Origin: Perkinsus olseni
Taxonomy: Eukaryota > Perkinsozoa > Perkinsida > Perkinsidae
DNA length: 50,517 nt
Reading direction: 5' to 3'
Assembly: GCA_013115135.1 (NCBI GenBank)
Contig: JABANP010000402.1
Coordinates: 1-50,517, forward strand
Part shown: piece after piece, positions 44,391-50,517 of the stretch
Position numbering within the stretch: the stretch's first letter is position 1
How the letters are laid out: the number at the start of each line of letters is the position of its first letter
Position numbers and translations under genes: made by a program
The notes under the pieces: model-generated
Seen by the model: only the letters and a program-made list of their open reading frames with translations
Told to the model about the DNA's origin: nothing
Databases searched by the model: none

Positions 44391-46116
44391 AGTGAATCAA
44401 GCAGCTGTAGGGCAAAAGTGAAGCACAATCCCCGCTCATCGAACCACAGCAATATGCAATAAACCACAATGCTGCGAATCTACCCGCGATCCGAAGAACT
44501 AGCGGCCGCCCTGATGATCGAAATGCTGCGCGTTCATCAACGAATGCACTTATTCTATAACTCTGAATCGATTCGATTCTGAGATTGAACGGTAGATTGA
44601 GGTATTGGTTTACTCAAGAAACCTGAAGAGGCTTCGGTTTGGCTTTTCCAGTATCTAGGTCTGTGACGGGCTGTTGCCAGATCCCACAGCGCGTCTAAGG
44701 CATCATGCGACGTCCTACGTCCCGAGAGCCCGAATGCTCGACTGTGCTGGCCGCCCCATCGTCAGCTCTCGGCATTCCGTCATCGTGAACCCCATCCTGC
44801 ATCAACTCTAATATCAACCTCTGAAATACAGATCTGAGCTTTGGTTTGCTTTCTGTTTGAAGCCGTAGCTAGTTCGCTGCGGGTAGGGAGGATGAGACCT
44901 TCTTTCAATTCGGCATCCTGTGCGATCTATTCAACCACAGCCTCAGTGGGTGGCAGTAGTGACAGGTCTGCTGACCAGATCGGCCTACCTCTTATGATGG
45001 GACTTGTCCTTTTACTTGAGGAAAGCGCTTAATTAAGGTCCTACTTCTCGTCTTTTCCGGTTATGTTGTCATAGGAGCACTATTACTCTGTTCAGTTTTC
45101 CGTCCAAGAAGGGGCTCTCTAGCATCGTAAGTTCGAATCTTACACGGGGCGACAGCTCGGTGGTCTCCAAACTCATAGCAATAAATATGTGAAAGCGCTC
45201 CAACAGTGTCCATGGTATGGCGACTTCGTTAGTGGAGCAAGATACTCATCAGTTTGAATGGAGGTGATTGGTGTACTGCTGGATTCACTTCTTTCTTCGG
45301 CTGCTACTAAGCGTGTACGTGTGATGGCTCGGGCTGTAGTGTCGTGTCGGCTCAGCGGGTGAATCGAGTGTAATATCGACTTCTAATCTACTTACATCCC
45401 GAACGAGAGTCATGGTGGTCGTTAGCGGTCTGCTTCTGTCTTAGCTGGACCAGTACGCCCAGGCCCAGTGACTCGGCAGCGAAGTCGTACAACTTAGTCG
45501 TTTAGTCATGCTTATAGCAACATTATCAGGTATGGTCAGCGCGGGTCGAACGTGACCAGTGATGAGGGGGAGATGGTCGGACGCGAGTACCGATGAGTTG
45601 ACGAGTACTGATGAGTCGGGCGCTCAGCCCTCATGCTGATGGGGCAAAAGCCAGTCCTGTCGACCGAGGTGGAGGCAAATTGTTTCTGCCTGTCATCGGC
45701 GTCCGTACGCTCATTTTGGGAGATTATTATGTGACGCGAGTCGCCCCATGTGACATGCTGCAGCCGCCACGCTCTTCCCGTCGGCGCTCTTTCTGTGGCA
45801 TATCAGTTCTCCTGCGCAGTGTTGTCAGAGAAGACCGGAAGTTTTGGGTGGGTTTTCGGGAGAGGTATGATTGAGAGAATGCGTCGAAGCGGTTGCGCGG
45901 ACTACATTCATAGATCAGTTCGGTTTCTGATGGTATACTTTGCCCCTCCTGGTCCAGCTCGGAACGAGCCGGGACAGAACATAGCGACGACGATGTTGGC
46001 GATCATAGCAAGGAGCCCCAGACTGGGCGGAGGGGGCCCGGAGACGTCATCAGCGTCAGGCAGCAATGTGCAGGGTGAGGAAAAGTTTCGCGAAGACTCG
46101 ACGAGAATAGTAAAAT
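44391..46116. other. Weakly coding interval; possible small membrane-protein exon
   Basis: Mostly without genes. On the plus strand, 45031-45129 reads LIKVLLLVFSGYVVIGALLL and ends SLAS at a perfect donor GTAAGT, so it may be an exon with one membrane helix; a partner exon could be near 44893-44950 (EDETFFQFGILCDLF). I could not build a complete gene. GTAAGTTCGAATCTTAC at 45129-45145 mimics a tRNA T-arm, but no tRNA body precedes it. Confidence 0.25.
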
Positions 46117-46189
46117 ACTGGAACCGAGAACCGAACTCGGGACCTACTGCGTGTTAGGCAGTCGTCATAACCAACTAGACCATTCCAGC
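46117..46189 (-). tRNA. tRNA-Val (anticodon AAC)
   Basis: 73 nt, no intron. Acceptor GCTGGAA pairs with TTCCAGT (one G-U at the end). D-arm GTC...GAC with loop AGTTGGTTAT. The anticodon stem ACTGC/GCAGT holds loop CTAACAC, so the anticodon is AAC. Variable loop AGGTC. T-arm CCGAG-TTCGGTT-CTCGG is perfect. CCA is not encoded. A T-rich stretch follows on the minus strand. Confidence 0.93.
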
Positions 46190-46406
46190 GTTGACTCACG
46201 TCACGCGACACGGCCGTGTTTGAGATGTAAAATGCCTCATGCATCTACCTCTCAGGCTCACTCCTGCGAAATTTGGCGCACGGAGAATGCACAATCCTCC
46301 CTGCACTAGAAGACCTCGTCGGTATCCTTTCCGACGACGAGGTCGACGCAGCTTTCGGGCCTAATAGCTCCTCACGAACTCTATCTAACCCTCAACCTGC
46401 CGATGT

Positions 46407-47902
46407 ATGGAACTCAGTAAGAAACTCGCCGAAGTGCTCGTCCCTGCAGTGCTCTCTCAGTATGCACCGGAGAGTATCCTTGAATACTATGCGAGATGCC
46501 ACTGGAAAGAAGCCAGCCGGTCAATGGACGCGGAACTAGACGACACCATCGCACAACTAGATGATTTCCTGTCGTCTCTCTACGCCCGCGAAAGTTATGA
46601 GGATAACCCGAGTAGTGCCTTTGGAATGCTCGATCTCTATCAGAGCTATCATCCGAGAAATCCGTATCCACCCAAGCTTCTCGTCATCGTGGCAGGCACT
46701 TCTCCTGGAAGGGGCGGGAGTGGACGCATTTCGAGTAGCAGAGGCGAACACGACCGTAGAAGTACACCTTGCAACAGACCAGGCTCCCGTCTTATCAGAT
46801 GGTCTCAGATCGATACGAGGGTCGATTCACTAGGGAAGCCTTGCTACGAAAGCTTCATCCCGGCCTCGCACGCTATCTAGCGCAACCCAATCCCAACCTC
46901 GCACGTGAACAGAGAGAGTACTCGGCAAAACTGGCAAGGGTGGGAACGACTCGACTGTACCTTTACCATTGGCTGCGCTGGTGTTTCAGAGACCCAGCCT
47001 CGGTGACCCGTCCGATGAGCCTCGAGACGCCTTGTATGACTTGCGAACGGTGCTGAGGCGAATTGGAGAGAAATTAAGTGACCAGTAACCTCATACTTGC
47101 TGATATTTGTGATGGGTAGGTACCACAAGATCGACCGCTTTCGGGCCGGCCAGTGGACACTCCGAGGTAGACCCTGTTCGAGAGGTCTCCGGACGTCGTC
47201 TGTCTGATGCACTCGGGCGGCCATTGCAATGCATATCCTAGCTCTTCGAATTCTGGATATCGCAGATACGGTGAAGAAACAGAGTCCAGCAGACTCCAGA
47301 GACATCAGCGAGTAGATGTACCTTCTGTTGGAGGAAGCCAGAGGAAAAAGAAGGTCAGACCTCCTCATGGCTACCATGTTAACAGGAAAACCGTCCCTGC
47401 TGTTTTTACAGGTGCGACCGAACCTCAACCTCGCCCCACCATGGAGGGGATGACCCACACAGGGATGAGTGACATGCTACCATTCTGAACTATTGATGTT
47501 GACAACACCGTGTTGTTACCACACTTCGCAGTAATCACCAATGTGTTGCGTCTTGAGGTTTCCCGTATAAATCTTCGATCACTACCAGTCTTGGATTCAG
47601 ACGACTGCGAAGAAAAGGTCCCGTAAGGCCTTTATTACACCCGGTCGAATACACATTCGTGTGACTGAACGCAAGTCTTCTGACGTGCAATTATACTTAT
47701 CACTGATAGAACTCCTAGGCACTGCACGAGAACAGTACTGCAATAAGTTGTCTTATAACGAGGACGACGACGCTCAGAAGGGCATGATAGCACTCGCTAT
47801 CGAAAGGATGGTCGTGTTCATCATCGGCAATGCTTGCCCAACGTGAGTGTTCAATAGCGTTGGCGACTTAGCGAAGACGATCGGCACCAACTGAGGGGAT
47901 AA
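46407..47902 (+). CDS. Multi-exon helical protein of unknown function
   Basis: No family recognised. The ATG at 46407 has an in-frame TAA 18 nt upstream (46389-46391). Exons with matching phases: 46407-46593, 46646-46755, 46799-46939, 46990-47077, 47120-47197, 47242-47311 and one from 47354. Visible parts are KKLAEVLVPAVLSQYAPES, SSSWQALLLEGAGVDAFRV, REALLRKLHPGLARYLAQP, DALYDLRTVLRRIGEKL and DLLMATMLTGKPSLLFLQ. Introns are 52, 43, 50, 42, 44 and 42 nt. Later coding sequence (ITNVLRLEVSRINLRS, then SSDVQLYLSLIELLG after an intron 47611-47664 or so, and ERMVVFIIGNACPT at donor GTGAGT) probably belongs to the same gene and ends at 47902. The link between 47410 and 47530 is unresolved, so this could be two genes. 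It converges on the hydrolase gene. Confidence 0.5.
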
Positions 47903-50193
47903 AGCGCGATGTTACGGCTGCGAAGACCCCTGCGGATGTCACCTGTTCAATGAGAGGGTCTTTGCCTCCTCTGATGGGGCATTCGACAATAGGGTCAGAA
48001 TGACCACAGCCCGGCAGCACCTTGAAGGTCACGTGCCTGCTCATCAGAATTCTAGCAATCGAAGATCTTTGCCCCAGCATCGTTATTACTGTACACCGCA
48101 ATACTGCAGGGCCTTCTTGAATTGGACCGAAGACTCAATCGGCACAGTGACATCAGCATCACCTGATTAACCATCAACACTTAACAGGGATCCTTCCGTC
48201 GACAGCTACTACCGTGGAACAAATAGATTTCAGGAAGCCTGTGCATGGCAGCTTTGCTCTTCCCTGTGGACTCGGAGAGAATCCTAGTAGGCGATACTCG
48301 GAACAAATCATGGCCCATCATTGCCATAACGACATTGGAGTACCTGAGTAGCAGTAAGCCCTCGACTACCGGACAGAGGGGCACCAGATGCCATTACAAT
48401 CCTCGGCTGTTGAGATGGGGCACCATAGAGATCATATCGTAGGGCCCTGATATGCCTACAAAGGCCCTGATCTCGCTCAACGACCACATCTCGTTCAACT
48501 CCACATTCTTCACGGCAGCCTGACAACAGCGGCGGGAGTGAACCGCAAGCTCGATGCCAGTACGAGTACCTTCTCCTCTCTAATGGCCTTGTTTATGAGT
48601 AACTAAGCAGGGCGACCAGAGTCAGACGAGACTAGCAGGAGTGATACTATCGCCTACCAGCGCCAGCATATGGGCTCCTGCGCTCTGTCCAGTGAGCACA
48701 ACATTGGAAATGTCACCGCCGTAGCGGTCAGCATACTCGAACACCCAACTGATGCATGATAGATGAACACAGCCCATGGGGCCCGACGGAACATCCTTAC
48801 TTGATGCAGTTGTTAACATCCTCAATCATATCATCAATTTTACCCTGGGGAAAGTTGCGGTAATCAGGGGCAATAAAAAGAGCGCCCCTTTCGAAGCCCA
48901 GACGTCGACCCATGCAAGCTGACCATGCACGGAACCTATCACCGATGATGCGTTGAAGCAGTACAGTCGCGATGGACCCGAACGCTTACCCGATAACCCA
49001 GGCACCTCCCATGACATTGATGACAATAGGGAGCTTCTTCTGGCGACGCTTCTCTGGCGGGTCCAAATAGTAGTCAGCAGGGAGGTAAATATCCAGCTGG
49101 TTTCGGCCATTAGGGCCATATCGTATCCCGCGGAGCACCTAGGAGCCTCTTCTAAGGCAGGCATGGTAGAGGTATCAAGGGTGCTTACGTTAGGGCTGAG
49201 AGTCCACCAACTACCAACCTTCACTACCGCTGGCATGATGAGAACTGCAAAGACGACAAGTCGCATGAACATAACGTATCTGATGGGGAGCGTATCTTTG
49301 TGTACAACGACAGACAAGGAAGAGCCTACGCTTGCAGACCGGTGCCGAAAAACTTGAGCAAAATGCTAGCCTCATGCATCAACCACGGGAACTCCTCAAC
49401 TACGACGTGCAAAAATCTAAAAGGCATCAGACGTGAGCTCAGAGCGAGGCTGCTGGGGTGACTAGCAATACCTCGAAAGCATGGAAGGGAAGTACATGAC
49501 CCAATCAGGGATCCAACTCTCTTCCTCTTCACCGTCACTCTCATCCTTATCGGACGGATAGTACCTGCGATAGCAGCCAAAACTAGCAGCTAGGAGAGTA
49601 CGGAACGTTATTACGGTTTGAGCCAATGGAGCTCTCTGTCGTAGTTGGACCCGACCTGATGCGTCATTGCCCTTCCAAGAATCTTAGACCGATCCTGAGT
49701 ACATAGCAGCAACTACGTGAGCATCCTTGCACTTGAGTTATTACCTTCCGAGCCTTCCGTCCTCTCTGCAGGCCACTAGCTGTGGTGACGCTTCTCGTGT
49801 AGTGCGGGTGCTCATCACCCAGGGAAGAGAGACCTGCCGAGACACACAACCGAGTTGCAACAGCCAGACTACTACCACTCAAATACTACTACCTCTAGGC
49901 ATGGGACGTCCGGGATGCTTCAACGGCTTGTGTGTGGGCACATCAGAACCACCAGTAGCGTCCGGAACGACAAGGCTCACTCGGGGGCGCTGCTCACTCT
50001 GGGCAACTCCTGCCTTCATTTTGATATCCTCGGCGGCAGCAGGTCGGTTTTCACTTTTTTTCTATCAGTCTTTACAGCAGCATCCTTCGCTACGGTGGCC
50101 TTCGCGGTGCCCCTCAGTTGAGGGTTCGCCGCTGACTTCACCAAGCGTAGCCTTCGAGTCAGTGACGGGATGATCGTTGTTCAAATTGGTCAT
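47868..50193 (-). CDS. Alpha/beta hydrolase, isoprenylcysteine methylesterase-like (ICME type), many exons
   Basis: Likely a membrane-associated esterase that removes the methyl ester from prenylated proteins, judged from ICME-like sequence. Probable start at 50193. N-terminal exons are disordered and charged (SDKDESDGEEEESWIPDW near 49530). A membrane segment LVVFAVLIMPAVVKV (about 49240) precedes the catalytic domain. This begins VLRGIRYGPNGRNQLDIYLP (about 49110), then IVINVMGGAWVIG (oxyanion region), GALFIAPDYRNFPQGKIDDM (about 48860), the nucleophile elbow LTGQSAGAHM (about 48690), GISGPYDMISMVPHL (about 48440), the acid DADVTVP (about 48150) and the base GCGHSDPI (about 48000), followed by CPIRGGKDPLIE, so the Ser-Asp-His triad is complete. 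The first residue of the normal HGGAW motif is Met here. The extreme C-terminus (end at 47868 or further) and some 5' junctions are uncertain. Confidence 0.78.
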
Positions 50194-50517
50194 AGTGAAA
50201 AATGAGAATTTACAGGCAACTTGCGGGCGATAGTACTGGTAATCTCTACGAGAGGGCAACAACGCGCCTACCAGCGTACACCGAAAACTAGCGATGAAAA
50301 GTGGGACAGTTTGACACAGTAACAAAGATGAGCACTTCGTTTTACTGAGCCCCCTTTCGTGCGAACTGTGTGGGCGCTTCAGTAGACTGCCTTGGTTCTG
50401 TGAGTATCTGTCCTCAAGTCCGCCCGGCGACGAGTTCGTGTCACACTCCCACGGCATCACTGCCCTCCGACGGATAATGCAGCAGTTAACTGGGGCATGC
50501 GTTAGAAATGTCGGGTG
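50194..50517. other. Right edge, upstream of the hydrolase gene
   Basis: The minus-strand frame of the hydrolase first exon stays open to about 50460 but has no better start. No other feature is visible. Confidence 0.35.

Noticed and set aside
45129..45165. Perfect tRNA T-arm look-alike GTAAGTTCGAATCTTAC
   Set aside because: No matching 5' acceptor, D-arm or anticodon arm precedes it. GTAAGT there is better read as a splice donor.
46877..47458. 193-codon minus-strand frame
   Set aside because: It runs antisense to several plus-strand exons with matching phases and has no recognisable domain.
47868..48442. Plus-strand frames over the hydrolase gene
   Set aside because: The minus strand encodes conserved alpha/beta hydrolase blocks here with good splice sites.
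1..50517. CRISPR array, insertion sequence, phage or bacterial operon
   Set aside because: No regularly spaced repeats, transposase or operon structure; the window is clearly eukaryotic.

Overview
The window looks like nuclear DNA of an intron-rich protist with moderate to high GC. Genes lie on both strands, are closely packed, and are mostly split by GT-AG introns, many only 37-62 nt long. The gene content (pepsin-like proteases in tandem, a sperm-tail PG-rich repeat protein typical of flagellated cells, a GCC2/GCC3 multipass membrane protein, MTR4, a PHD-ePHD protein, an SLC45-like transporter) suggests an alveolate, and a Perkinsus-like parasite is my best guess. That assignment is inference from gene style and was not tested by a search. 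Most gene models were built by reading splice sites and checking that reading phases agree, because single open frames catch only pieces of the split genes.

Layout. 0.75-6.3 kb (minus): a secreted, Thr-rich protein built from at least 15 copies of a short FGExDGEV-type motif, with a second GGGT/EGG repeat type near the C-terminus; I recognise no family. 7-11.3 kb (plus): a four-exon HMG-box protein, a small hypothetical ORF and a multi-exon unknown with a helical C-terminus. 11.4-15.3 kb (plus): an intronless purple acid phosphatase and an STPGR (SHIPPO) repeat protein.

16.5-32.9 kb (plus): four intronless, secreted pepsin-like aspartic protease paralogues. Their nucleotide sequences are patchworks of near-identical and diverged blocks. 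Lying between copies 1 and 2 is a roughly 4.5 kb, many-exon GCC2/GCC3-type membrane receptor or channel, and between copies 2 and 3 a five-exon unknown.

33.9-44.4 kb (minus): four genes in the same direction: MTR4 exosome helicase, SLC45-like sugar transporter, PHD-ePHD chromatin reader and a nine-exon coiled-coil protein. Spacers are 52-253 nt. The PHD-ePHD gene reads in phase throughout except for one 4-nt tandem GTAG.

44.4-50.5 kb: a weakly coding interval, tRNA-Val(AAC), a plus-strand helical unknown, and, converging on it, an isoprenylcysteine methylesterase-like alpha/beta hydrolase.

Functionally the window mixes secretory products (four proteases, the phosphatase, the repeat protein) with housekeeping RNA and chromatin genes. 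Nothing suggests an operon or a mobile element.
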